A DNA stretch of 64,000 nucleotides from a virus: the IMG/VR virus record IMGVR_UViG_3300027121_000002, positions 1-64,000 of that record. One strand, 5' to 3'. Each line of letters starts with the position of its first letter. The stretch's first letter is position 1. The notes below the pieces were generated by a model. It worked only from the letters and a program-made list of their open reading frames with translations. It did not search any database and was not told the origin of the DNA. A program made the translations under genes and the position numbers. This document shows, one piece after another, positions 31,023 to 39,118 of this stretch.

Positions 31023-31607
31023 TTATTTACTCGCAGATGGTGAAACCTTAGCATATACCATTCTTTTTCCAAATTCATTTGCTGTAGAGACTGGTGCTAA
31101 ATCTTTTGCTGTTCTCAAACTCAAATCCATCTTAACTTCTTTATTAGTATCTCCTGCTCTTCCAAAATTACCAGTATCTTGAACTGAAGTTTTAACAACC
31201 TTTGTTGCTGTTCCCATAGGTTTTGTTGTGAGGTCCATTTTAGTACCAAAAGGTGTAGATGGAGTACCTTTCCACACTCCTTTTGGTACTTCCTTCTCTT
31301 TGTACTTATAAGGAACAGCAACTAATCTCTGATTATCATCAAATTTGTGCCCACTAGCAGTTTTTGGCCCTGGTGTATCTGCTTTACTATAAGAACTTAC
31401 CTTTACTGGTTTCCATCCATATCTTTGTTGCTCCTCATCACTATGTGTTCTTTGAGTGAATTTACCAGTATCTTTATCCAAAACACCTGATTGATAATTC
31501 TTATAAGCTAAAACTTTATTGGAAGGTTTTGGTTTTGGGGTTTCACCAAACCCAAAAAGTTCTTGTATTTGGTATGCTTCGATACAAAACTGTTTAAATG
31601 TTTTCAT
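31023..31607 (-). CDS. RlpA-like double-psi barrel protein with capsid-targeting-like N-terminus
   Basis: 194 aa from ATG 31607 (the earlier TTG is rejected). MKTFKQFCIEAYQIQELFGF closely resembles the T4 capsid-targeting sequence of internal head proteins. Residues about 70-185 follow the RlpA/3D barrel pattern: KTASGHKFDDNQRLVAVPYK, FGTKMDL, VVKTSVQDTGNFGRAG, DLSLRTAKDLAP. RlpA-type domains bind or cut glycan strands. A cell-wall-acting protein carried in the head would be unusual. Start just after the stop of the upstream gene. Confidence 0.65.
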   Translation of the reverse strand: MKTFKQFCIEAYQIQELFGFGETPKPKPSNKVLAYKNYQSGVLDKDTGKFTQRTHSDEEQQRYGWKPVKVSSYSKADTPGPKTASGHKFDDNQRLVAVPYKYKEKEVPKGVWKGTPSTPFGTKMDLTTKPMGTATKVVKTSVQDTGNFGRAGDTNKEVKMDLSLRTAKDLAPVSTANEFGKRMVYAKVSPSASK

Positions 31608-31609
31608 AA

Positions 31610-33202
31610 TCAATCAACAAACTGTTTCCAGTATTCATAAGAAGACATCTCTTCTCCCATACCTCTTCTTGCTTTTTTACGTGCTCTTTGTGTTTGTTTA
31701 GTAGATTTTGGAGCACCTGAGTTAGCTCTTATTCCTATATTAGTATCTCCTGGTTTATTTTCCTTACCAACTCTTTTTGGAACTATATCTCCAACTTTTC
31801 CTTTTCCTTTTGGTTTTCTTGTAGCAGGTCTTGATTGATATGCTACAACTTTAGCCTGGGGTGCAGCAGCACTTGCGGCAGCAGCCATAGCTCTTGTATT
31901 ACCAAGGTGATCATCTGTTGTTATTTCTTTCCTATCACTTGGGTCTACAATTTTTGAAACTAATTTACCCTTTTTTTTAGGACCAGAAAGACCTTTATTT
32001 GGTCCTTTACTCATTCCACCAGTAAAATGAACATCTTTTCTTTTCAGACCTCTTATTCCAATTCTGTCCCTCAAATCCTTCGCAAATGATCCGGGGTCAT
32101 CCATAGGAGTGCTAGGTTTATTACTTCCAAATGCAGATCCCCCACGAGCAGTAACAACAGATTTTTTTGCGGGTCTTCTTGGACTATCTCCCATTCCAGC
32201 TACTTTTGTTTTTTTAGTAGTTTTTTTGAATTTATCTGTATCTCTAAATTCATCAAATCCATATTCATGTTTGGGTTCAAGTGGGGTATGGGCAAATTCA
32301 CTGGGGGTCATTGCTTTAACGTGTTTATAGGAACCTGAGTCCTTTTTGTGTAAATCAATTTTAGCAGCATCTGGATGTCTTTGGTCTGCGACATTATCAT
32401 CCACATCATGTATAACGTGTGTTTTGCTAACTTTGGGAACAGGTTTTCCTTCTTTATTATATCCTTTCTTTCCAGCATTTTTTGCTCTTCTTTCAGTTCT
32501 TGAACGTTTTGCTTCTTCAATATACTCTTCAAGAATAACTGCTACAAATTCACTACTCATATGTTCGAACATATTTTCAGCAGTTTCATAACTCTCTGCA
32601 TAATCTGCAGCAACCAAAGTTTCAATTACATAGTTGTAAATATTTTCTGTTTCTTCTCTTTGTGCCGCATAATAAGCACCAAGTGCTCTCTTAATTCTTT
32701 GCTTTTTGCTATCACCCTTGAAAGTTTTGCTTTTTGAATGAACGAAATCACTGATTGTCGCACCAGCATCAGCACCCACATCAATCTTTTCATCAAGTTC
32801 AAACTCTTCGTTTCTATCTGCTTTTTGTTTTTTTCTAGTTTCAGCAGCACTAACTACACTCATTTTGTTAAATTTTCTGGTTGCTTCCATTTCAGAATCA
32901 CTGACTGGAGAAGAATCCCCTTTGTCTCTAGCATATAGAGAACCTTTTTTTACTTTTTCTTTTTTTGCTTCTACTTTTTCAAAAGGAAATGGACGTTTTT
33001 CTTCATCAAGTTCAGTTTCTTCTTTCTTTACTGACGCAACAAAACTTGGAAGTTGTGGTCCTGCTTTCTTTGCTCTTGCTGCTCTTCTACGAGCAATTTC
33101 TTTATCTGCTTTACTTGCAAATTCTGGTTGTCCCGCAACGTCTGGATGTTCTGCTGCAACACCCTCACTGTAAATTCTTTTGAACTTAGAAATTCCAGAC
33201 AT
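31610..33202 (-). CDS. Large basic low-complexity late protein, 530 aa
   Basis: Begins MSGISKFKRIYSEGVAAEHP. Contains KIDVGADAGATISDFVHSKS then a basic helix ending ALGAYYAAQRE, and the repeat domain IYNYVIETLVAADYAESYET-(5)-MSSEFVAVILEEYIEE. The second half is Lys/Gly/Pro-rich and ends EEMSSYEYWKQFVD. Exact late box and a terminator lie upstream. Composition (strongly basic, disordered) suggests a DNA-associated internal head protein; inferred. Confidence 0.7.
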   Translation of the reverse strand: MSGISKFKRIYSEGVAAEHPDVAGQPEFASKADKEIARRRAARAKKAGPQLPSFVASVKKEETELDEEKRPFPFEKVEAKKEKVKKGSLYARDKGDSSPVSDSEMEATRKFNKMSVVSAAETRKKQKADRNEEFELDEKIDVGADAGATISDFVHSKSKTFKGDSKKQRIKRALGAYYAAQREETENIYNYVIETLVAADYAESYETAENMFEHMSSEFVAVILEEYIEEAKRSRTERRAKNAGKKGYNKEGKPVPKVSKTHVIHDVDDNVADQRHPDAAKIDLHKKDSGSYKHVKAMTPSEFAHTPLEPKHEYGFDEFRDTDKFKKTTKKTKVAGMGDSPRRPAKKSVVTARGGSAFGSNKPSTPMDDPGSFAKDLRDRIGIRGLKRKDVHFTGGMSKGPNKGLSGPKKKGKLVSKIVDPSDRKEITTDDHLGNTRAMAAAASAAAPQAKVVAYQSRPATRKPKGKGKVGDIVPKRVGKENKPGDTNIGIRANSGAPKSTKQTQRARKKARRGMGEEMSSYEYWKQFVD

Positions 33203-33224
33203 ATGAATAAGTAATACTTTTTTT

Positions 33225-33232
33225 TATTTATA
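33225..33232 (-). promoter_or_regulatory. Late promoter TATAAATA
   Basis: Exact box directly after the T tract of the terminator 33232-33257 and 22 bases before ATG 33202. Confidence 0.78.
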
Positions 33233-33257
33233 AAAAAAAGAGGGGTCGTAACCCCTC
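33232..33257 (-). terminator. Terminator of the 138-aa gene
   Basis: Minus-strand GAGGGGT-TACG-ACCCCTC followed by eight T. Confidence 0.92.
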
Positions 33258-33672
33258 ATATTACATTTAATCCTGGTTTTAATACTTCATATTCTCCATT
33301 GTTAAAAATAACACCAGAATAATAGTCTTTACCATTGAACTCACAAAACATATTATATTCTCTACTATCTTCAAATGGTGTTATATCTATTAAGTTTCCA
33401 TAAGTATTTTTCCAGATGCTATGGTATATCGCACATCCATAATTCTCATCATCAATATCTGTAATTAGATAATATCCACTTATTCTTTCCCCCCCATAAG
33501 TATTTACATACTTATTTACATTATTGTGGCAGTTTGCATCAGAACATAGAGGTTTAACTACCACAGGAACTTTCAATAGAATAGAAGAAAAACTACAATA
33601 CTCTTGAAGTTTTATTACACACTCATCTTCTGGTAGTGATATTCTAAATTTTCTCTTCAATACTCCACCCAT
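33256..33672 (-). CDS. Hypothetical protein, 138 aa, with HSIW/DITP motifs
   Basis: ATG 33672 (MGGVLKRKFRISLPEDE) is preferred; the longer frame to 33711 overlaps the endonuclease more deeply. Features: CSDANCHNNVNKYVNTYGGE with two Cys, GYYLITDIDDENYGCAIYHS then IWKN, and DITPFED. These resemble a family of small proteins of unknown function seen in many viruses and bacteria. Overlaps the end of the GIY-YIG gene by 29 bases. Confidence 0.6.
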   Translation of the reverse strand: MGGVLKRKFRISLPEDECVIKLQEYCSFSSILLKVPVVVKPLCSDANCHNNVNKYVNTYGGERISGYYLITDIDDENYGCAIYHSIWKNTYGNLIDITPFEDSREYNMFCEFNGKDYYSGVIFNNGEYEVLKPGLNVI

Positions 33673-34378
33673 TTCTTCTTGGACCTCTTCTATCATACTT
33701 AATTGCGGCACTCATAGTAGCATATGAGATATTTTGAGATTTACAAAACTCCTTTAATCCACCAACAATAACATATTCTTTATTTTCTGGAGATGTGAGT
33801 TTCCAAATTTTTGCAGATGGTGGTTTAAAACCTGCAGCATATCTTTCCTTTGCCTTTTCACTTATTTTTCTTTTTCTTTCTTCACTACAAGGAATACCAT
33901 AACTTGGATTATTCTCTCCCGCAACCTTTTTACTTATTTTCCTTTTTGTTTCTTCACTATGTTTTTTAGGTCCATATCCACCAACAGAAAGTTGCAAATT
34001 TCTTCTTTTTTCTATTTGGTCTTCCCACTTATCACCATATATTTCTTGGTATGTTTTTCCTCTATGATTTGGTGGTCTTGAGCTTTCACAAATATTTGTT
34101 AATATTCCACCCTCATCATATCGTATTCTTCCATATTTTTGTATTAATGATTCTTCATAAAAATAAGCATCATTTTCATTTTCAAAATATTCAACTATTT
34201 TGACTTCTGGTTCATACCCCTCCTTTCTTATTTTTTGTATTTTATTAAATTTTCTTTCATTATCACTTTTTGCTCTTGTTTTTTCGGACAAATGAAAATA
34301 AACCCGATCATCTTTTCCCTTTCCAACATAAAAAGGCAGATTGACTCTTGGGTCTATTAATTCATAAACATAATACAT
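33644..34378 (-). CDS. GIY-YIG homing endonuclease with NUMOD3 repeats, 244 aa
   Basis: MYYVYELIDPRVNLPFYVGK is the GIY-YIG core (YVYEL, FYVG), with Glu in FYEESLIQKYGR. NUMOD3-like repeats GGYGPKKHSEETKRKISKKV and NPSYGIPCSEERKRKISEKA, a helix-turn-helix-like segment (LKEFCKSQNISYATMSAAI) and a terminal NGWSIEEKI. ATG 34378; the apparent earlier start is a TTG. Lies just downstream of nrdB behind a hairpin-enclosed late promoter. Confidence 0.9.
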   Translation of the reverse strand: MYYVYELIDPRVNLPFYVGKGKDDRVYFHLSEKTRAKSDNERKFNKIQKIRKEGYEPEVKIVEYFENENDAYFYEESLIQKYGRIRYDEGGILTNICESSRPPNHRGKTYQEIYGDKWEDQIEKRRNLQLSVGGYGPKKHSEETKRKISKKVAGENNPSYGIPCSEERKRKISEKAKERYAAGFKPPSAKIWKLTSPENKEYVIVGGLKEFCKSQNISYATMSAAIKYDRRGPRRNGWSIEEKI

Positions 34379-34382
34379 AAAC

Positions 34383-34432
34383 AAGAAACTGAACTCTAAT
34401 ACTATTTATATAATATTATATTTCAGTTTCTT
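34383..34432 (-). promoter_or_regulatory. Late promoter inside an inverted repeat (endonuclease switch 2)
   Basis: Perfect 11-bp arms 34383-34393/34422-34432 (AAGAAACTGAA and complement) enclose the exact late box at 34403-34410. The 3' arm lies at -5 to -15 of ATG 34378, so read-through RNA from nrdB hides the ribosome-binding region while late RNA frees it. Confidence 0.68.
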
Positions 34433-34439
34433 GTATTAG

Positions 34440-35570
34440 TCAAAGTTGAAATCCAGCAAATGTGTTTGCAGCAACATCTTGTTTAATTCCACCAACAATA
34501 TAAGACTGCACCTGCGTTTGTTGTGGGCTGACTTGAAGTCCTTTGGAACTAATCCAATGCTCTGTCCAAGGAAGAGGATTGTTCTTAGCAGAAATATCAT
34601 AAAGTGGTTTAATACCAATAGATTTCATTCGACGATTAGCAATCCACTCAACATAACTCCAAAGGAGTTTGTCGTTCAATCCAATCATTGAACCATCTTT
34701 AAACAAATACTCTGCCCACCTTTTCTCCTCATTTACACAATTATCAAAAGCACTTCTTACCCATTCCTCTTCTTCTTTAGAAATTTGTTGCATTTCTGCA
34801 TCATCTCCTTCACGCCACTTATTGAGGATGTTTTGAGTAATGACAAGGTGCTGATTTTCGTCTCTTGCGATGAGAGAGATAATTTTAGCGGATCCTTCCA
34901 TAAGTTTGAGTTCACCAAACGCAAAGCTGCAAGCGAACGAAACGTAAAACCTGATACCTTCGAGAATATTGACATTTGCGACTGCACGATAGAGTTTTCT
35001 TTTGAGTTCAATACGTTCATCTTTCGCATATCCAGCACCTTCTTGTGCGTGAACCCAAAGATTTGAGTTTCCATAAAGTTGTGCGGAATTAATAAAGTCA
35101 TCATAAGCACCAGTAACTGATGATGCTCTTTCTAAAATCTTTTCATTATTTAAAATGGAATCAAAAACTTCTGTTGGATCAGAATAAACATTCTTAATAA
35201 TGTATGTATAGGAACGACTATGGATCATCTCCATAAACTCCCAAACCTTCATACAGGCTTCCAATTCTGGAAGTGAACAGTAAGGTGCAAATGCCATCCC
35301 TGGACCACGACCTTGAACTGAATCCAAAAGAATTTGATACTTCAAATTAGAAGTAAAGATGTGCTTTTGTTCTGGACGAAGAGTTTGATAATCCGAACGA
35401 TCTTTCTGCAAAGAAACTTCTTCAGGTCTCCAGAAATATCCTAACTGTTGTTGAGTTAATTTATCAAAGACAGGATACTTATAAGAATCATATCTTTGAA
35501 CTCCAAGAGGAGCACCAAAAAACATAGGTTGCTTTTTGGCATCTACCTCTTGAGTATTAAATACGGTCAT
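34440..35570 (-). CDS. nrdB: Ribonucleotide reductase small subunit
   Basis: 376 aa from ATG 35570 (MTVFNTQEVDAKKQPMFFG); starts at 35582 or 35624 cannot be excluded. Class Ia radical subunit: SLQKDRSDYQTLRPEQKHIF holds an iron ligand Asp region, MEMIHSRSYTYIIKN the E-x-x-H with the adjacent Tyr, and IARDENQHLVITQ the second E-x-x-H-like ligands. Supplies the tyrosyl radical for NrdA to make dNTPs. Immediately downstream of the nrdA C-half. Confidence 0.95.
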   Translation of the reverse strand: MTVFNTQEVDAKKQPMFFGAPLGVQRYDSYKYPVFDKLTQQQLGYFWRPEEVSLQKDRSDYQTLRPEQKHIFTSNLKYQILLDSVQGRGPGMAFAPYCSLPELEACMKVWEFMEMIHSRSYTYIIKNVYSDPTEVFDSILNNEKILERASSVTGAYDDFINSAQLYGNSNLWVHAQEGAGYAKDERIELKRKLYRAVANVNILEGIRFYVSFACSFAFGELKLMEGSAKIISLIARDENQHLVITQNILNKWREGDDAEMQQISKEEEEWVRSAFDNCVNEEKRWAEYLFKDGSMIGLNDKLLWSYVEWIANRRMKSIGIKPLYDISAKNNPLPWTEHWISSKGLQVSPQQTQVQSYIVGGIKQDVAANTFAGFQL

Positions 35571-35604
35571 TCCTTCAATCATTTTTTCTTTCTCTGCAGT
35601 GATT

Positions 35605-36699
35605 CTAAATTTTACAGGATTCACAGTCGTCTTCCCCCCCTTCTAAAAGTTCTTTAACCAAATCGTCAATATTAGTTTTTTCCTCCTTAATTTCGTCGGT
35701 CTTATTGTCATATGTATTTTGATAATATGCCGTCTTATGCCCAAGTTTAAAACAAGTAAGCATATCTTGTGCCATTACGCTAACAGGAACTTCATTATTG
35801 GTATAATTTTCTGGATTATACGACCAGTTTCCAGAAATTGCTTGATCGAAGAATTTCTGCATAACTGCAACAATATTAATATAACCACGATTGCTAGGCA
35901 TATCCCAAAGCAACGTATAGTTGTTTTTAAGATGTTGATATTGTGGAACAATTTGTTTGAGAGGACCTTTTTTAGATTTCTTAATTGATAAAAATCCACG
36001 AGGTGGTTCGATGCCGTTTGTGGCATTGGAGACGACAGAACTGGATTCAGATGGCATCTGTGCCGTAAGAGTGGAGTGCCTGAGACCAAACTCTTTGATT
36101 GATTGCCTTAACGCTTCCCAATCGTGCTGAAGAGCAACAGAAGAAACTTCATCCACATCTTTCTTGTAAGTATCAATTGGAAGAATACCTTGCGAATACT
36201 TAGTGCGATTAAAATATTCACAGGCACCCTTTTCTTTAGCAACTTCATTTGATGCTTTTAGAAGGAAATATTGGAACGATTCAGACAATTGATGAACCGC
36301 ATCCCAAGCTTCTTGAGTATCGTAATTAAAACCAAGTTTAGCAAGATAGTGTGCCAAACCAATGTACCCAACACCCAAAGATCTACGTGCTTTGGTTCCA
36401 ATCTCTGCAGCAACTACAGGATAGTTTTGATAATCAATCAATTCTTCCAAACCACGAACAGAAAGATTACAAAGATCTTCAAATTCATCATCAGACTTTA
36501 CTTTGCCAACATTAACAGCAGAAAGAATACAAAGTGCAATCTCCCCATTGGGATCATCAATGTGTTGAAGTGGTTTTGTTGGAAGAGTAATTTCCTGGCA
36601 ATTATGGACTAGAATATCATTTGCGAAGAAATTATGAGTTCCTTCTACTGTAATATCATAAACTGGGATTTCTTCTTCAAGATATTCAATCTTTAGCAT
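35605..36699 (-). CDS. nrdA: Split NrdA, C-terminal half with C-intein
   Basis: 364 aa. The first 33 residues are a C-intein (IPVYDITVEGTHNFFANDIL, ending VHN), followed by C-extein CQEITLPTKPLQHID. The extein continues class Ia NrdA: LGVGYIGLAHYLAKLGF, GLRHSTLTAQMPSESSSVVS (with the ATAPMPT-like substrate loop) and the C-terminal Cys pair CESCKI used for re-reduction by thioredoxin or glutaredoxin. Protein trans-splicing with the product of 37424-39118 should give a ~765-aa NrdA. Start ATG 36699 overlaps the endonuclease stop. Confidence 0.93.
   Translation of the reverse strand: MLKIEYLEEEIPVYDITVEGTHNFFANDILVHNCQEITLPTKPLQHIDDPNGEIALCILSAVNVGKVKSDDEFEDLCNLSVRGLEELIDYQNYPVVAAEIGTKARRSLGVGYIGLAHYLAKLGFNYDTQEAWDAVHQLSESFQYFLLKASNEVAKEKGACEYFNRTKYSQGILPIDTYKKDVDEVSSVALQHDWEALRQSIKEFGLRHSTLTAQMPSESSSVVSNATNGIEPPRGFLSIKKSKKGPLKQIVPQYQHLKNNYTLLWDMPSNRGYINIVAVMQKFFDQAISGNWSYNPENYTNNEVPVSVMAQDMLTCFKLGHKTAYYQNTYDNKTDEIKEEKTNIDDLVKELLEGGEDDCESCKI
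36601..36699 (-). other. C-intein of split NrdA, 33 aa
   Basis: Blocks F and G of a split intein: VYDITVEGTHNFFANDILVH then terminal Asn at 36601-36603. His-Asn at the end and Cys+1 (36598-36600) are the residues needed for branch resolution and splicing. Confidence 0.92.
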
Positions 36700-37364
36700 T
36701 TTTTTCTCCTATTTTGTTCTAAAAGTTGTTTAGCAAGTTTTCTTTGAGTTTCGTCTCTATAATAAGGATTATACACCAATCCAGTTTGTTCTTCAATAGA
36801 TTTATAAAAGTTTTGATGGTTTCCGTCAAATCTATTTTTGGAGAAATGTTTTGGAAACTTAATATTTAATTCACTAAGAGCAAACTCAACTATTCTTTTC
36901 CTTCCACCAATAAATCCATATTTTTTAGCAAACTTTACACCTACTTCTATGAGTTCCTCATCAGTGTATCCAGAATAGTTTGGATTATTGTAACCAATAG
37001 TTCTTATGGAAATACCATTTCTCCACTCTTCCTGAACCTCCTGTGAGCATCTTGGAAGCATCCATCCACCAGTTCCCCCCGAAGTAGCATTATAACCTTT
37101 AGTATCACTTTCAAAGAGTTTAATGAAGTGAGTTTCCTTTTCATTAATAAAGTTTTCATCTTCAGTTTGGTAAGTTTCAATCACAGATAAGTCCCAACAA
37201 TCTTCCCCATATTTTCTAATAGCAGAATGAAATCTAAATTTAGAACCATTTCTTGCTGATGATAAATGACGATTCCAACGATGCTCTAATGGATATTCAG
37301 ATTTTCCTATATAAGACTTTCCGTTTTTCTTATTCGTAATTTTATATACAATATAGGTTTTCAT
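36693..37364 (-). CDS. GIY-YIG homing endonuclease between the nrdA halves, 223 aa
   Basis: MKTYIVYKITNKKNGKSYIG is a textbook GIY-YIG start; NRHLSSARNGSKFRFHSAIR and NEKETHFIKLFES carry the Arg and catalytic Glu. The C-terminal half is an unclassified DNA-binding region. It fills the break in the nrdA gene: stop of the N-half at 37424, start at 37364, end overlapping the C-half start. A late promoter inside a stem-loop precedes it. It may cut intein-free nrdA alleles and so spread the split intein (inferred). Confidence 0.9.
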   Translation of the reverse strand: MKTYIVYKITNKKNGKSYIGKSEYPLEHRWNRHLSSARNGSKFRFHSAIRKYGEDCWDLSVIETYQTEDENFINEKETHFIKLFESDTKGYNATSGGTGGWMLPRCSQEVQEEWRNGISIRTIGYNNPNYSGYTDEELIEVGVKFAKKYGFIGGRKRIVEFALSELNIKFPKHFSKNRFDGNHQNFYKSIEEQTGLVYNPYYRDETQRKLAKQLLEQNRRKKC

Positions 37365-37365
37365 A

Positions 37366-37419
37366 ATAGGAAGTGTAATCTCATAACTATTTATAAAATG
37401 TAGAAATTACACTCCCTAT
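37366..37419 (-). promoter_or_regulatory. Late promoter inside an inverted repeat (endonuclease switch 3)
   Basis: Arms 37366-37379/37406-37419 pair at 13 of 14 positions and enclose the exact late box at 37388-37395. The 3' arm reaches -2 of the ATG at 37364. Same layout as the switches at 6338-6415 and 34383-34432. Confidence 0.65.
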
Positions 37420-37423
37420 CCTA

Positions 37424-39118
37424 TTAGTTAATTACCAACTCATCGGTTTCGGTTAGGTCTTTTGCCACTACATATCCACGATTTTTTGTGAATACTTGAT
37501 GCTCTGGTGTAACTACAATACTCTTACCACTTTCTTCATCAGTAATTTTCATTACCTTTGCTTTTGGTGATGTTTCGGCAAATGCTGTAATAGGTGCCCA
37601 TTCTTGTTGATTAGTTTCTATATTATAAGAAAGAACTTCTATTTGAGGAACATCATCACAAAGACATGCAATTATAGCTATCCTATCAGAAAGGTAAATT
37701 TCTAAATCTTCAATATGAATTTCAATCTCACAAACTCTCCAATCAGATACTTCACCAATATCATTATAAATGGGTTCTGGATATCTAATTTTGATTTTAG
37801 TATCACCAGAAACACAAAGATTACTCATCTCAACCTTATCCATAAAGGATGAGTGAGAATTGCAATGGTCGATATTCATAATGTAAATACGACCAGTTTC
37901 AGCACGTTCTTTCAGGAGGTCCAGAAAGAGTTCTTGAGCTCCGATAGTCTTTCTAGGAATAGACTCATCTCGTTCGTAACGTACATATAACTCGTCAAAA
38001 GCATCAGTTCCAAAAGCATCATACAGACCAGGAACTGCGTGTGGGGAGAAGAGAGAGACCTCTTCATTCTTGATGAATCGTTCATAGAACAGTTTAGAGA
38101 TTTGGATAGAGTAGTCTAACTTACGAACACGGTTGTCTTCGGTTCCTTTGTTATTTTTTAGTACTAGGATATCTTCGATTTCTTGGTGCCAGATTGGGAA
38201 GTGGACAGTTGCTGATCCACCTCTGATGCCATTTTGAGTGCAGCATCGGACAGTTGCTTCAAACTTCTTGAGGAATGGGACAACACCTGTGTGCTGAACT
38301 TCTCCACCTCTGATTTTAGCGTTGATGCCACGGATTCTACCTGCGTTGATGCCGATTCCCGCCCTTTGTGCAACATACCTGCCGATAGCCATATCAGAAC
38401 TAAAGATGCTATCGAGGGTGTCATCAACATCAACAAGAACACAGCTAGCAAATTGTCGAAGTGGAGTTCGCACTCCTGCCATGATAGGTGTGGGAATGTT
38501 GATTTTGTGTTTGGAGATTGCGTCGTAGTATCGTTTGACATAAGAAATTCTAGTTTCTTTTGGATATCTAGCAAAAATAGTCGCAGAAATCATCATATAC
38601 ATGAACTGTGGAGTTTCATATACTTGCCCAGCACTACGGTCTTGAACAAGATACTTATCAACTACTTGACGAAGACCAGCATAAGTAAATAGATAATCAC
38701 GGTTATGATTAATATAACCACCAAGACGATTAAGTTCTTCCTCTGTATAGTTAGTCAAGATTTCTGAATCATATACTCCAGCAAAAACACATTTCTTAAT
38801 ATGATCTACAAAAGTAGGATGATCTTGAACTCTTCCATACAAAGATTTTCTCACCGAAAACAGAAGTAGTCTTGCTGCAACAAATTGATAATTTGGATTT
38901 TCCAAATCAATCAAATCAGATGCAGAACGAATTAAAATTTCCTGAATTTCTGCTGTTGTAATTCCATCATAGAATTGAATACCAGATTGCATCTCGACCT
39001 GTGATGCAGAAACACCAGAGAGGTCCCTACATGCCTCCTCAACCATTAAGTGAAGTTTATTGAGATCAAGAGGTTCATTATCACCACTTCTCTTAATTAC
39101 CTTTGTACCGTTGCTCAT
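37424..39118 (-). CDS. nrdA: Split NrdA, N-terminal half with N-intein
   Basis: 564 aa from ATG 39118, coupled to the primase stop (ATGA); ATG 39130 is also in frame. ATP-cone at the N-terminus (TKVIKRSGDNEPLDLNKLHL), class Ia catalytic-domain motifs (PTPIMAGVRTPLRQFASCVL with an active-site Cys, RAGIGINAGRIRGINAKIRG). The extein ends at MSNL, followed by a 130-aa N-intein starting with Cys. Needs trans-splicing with the C-half. Operon: primase, nrdA-N, endonuclease, nrdA-C, nrdB. Confidence 0.93.
   Translation of the reverse strand: MSNGTKVIKRSGDNEPLDLNKLHLMVEEACRDLSGVSASQVEMQSGIQFYDGITTAEIQEILIRSASDLIDLENPNYQFVAARLLLFSVRKSLYGRVQDHPTFVDHIKKCVFAGVYDSEILTNYTEEELNRLGGYINHNRDYLFTYAGLRQVVDKYLVQDRSAGQVYETPQFMYMMISATIFARYPKETRISYVKRYYDAISKHKINIPTPIMAGVRTPLRQFASCVLVDVDDTLDSIFSSDMAIGRYVAQRAGIGINAGRIRGINAKIRGGEVQHTGVVPFLKKFEATVRCCTQNGIRGGSATVHFPIWHQEIEDILVLKNNKGTEDNRVRKLDYSIQISKLFYERFIKNEEVSLFSPHAVPGLYDAFGTDAFDELYVRYERDESIPRKTIGAQELFLDLLKERAETGRIYIMNIDHCNSHSSFMDKVEMSNLCVSGDTKIKIRYPEPIYNDIGEVSDWRVCEIEIHIEDLEIYLSDRIAIIACLCDDVPQIEVLSYNIETNQQEWAPITAFAETSPKAKVMKITDEESGKSIVVTPEHQVFTKNRGYVVAKDLTETDELVIN
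37427..37816 (-). other. N-intein of split NrdA, 130 aa
   Basis: Block A CVSGDTKIKIRYPEP (Cys1 at 37814-37816) and block B GKSIVVTPEHQVFTKNRGYV with the T-x-x-H (TPEH) motif, ending TETDELVIN. It resembles the NrdA split intein known from ocean metagenomes as NrdA-2. Break point is the canonical one, between blocks B and F. Confidence 0.9.

Noticed and set aside
33673-33711. Longer N-terminus of the 138-aa protein
   Set aside because: Would overlap the GIY-YIG C-terminus further and encode MPQLSMIEE without a ribosome site; ATG 33672 is better.
36693-37423. Group I intron as the cause of the nrdA break
   Set aside because: Same reasoning: intein residues flank the break, and the endonuclease has its own start and late promoter.
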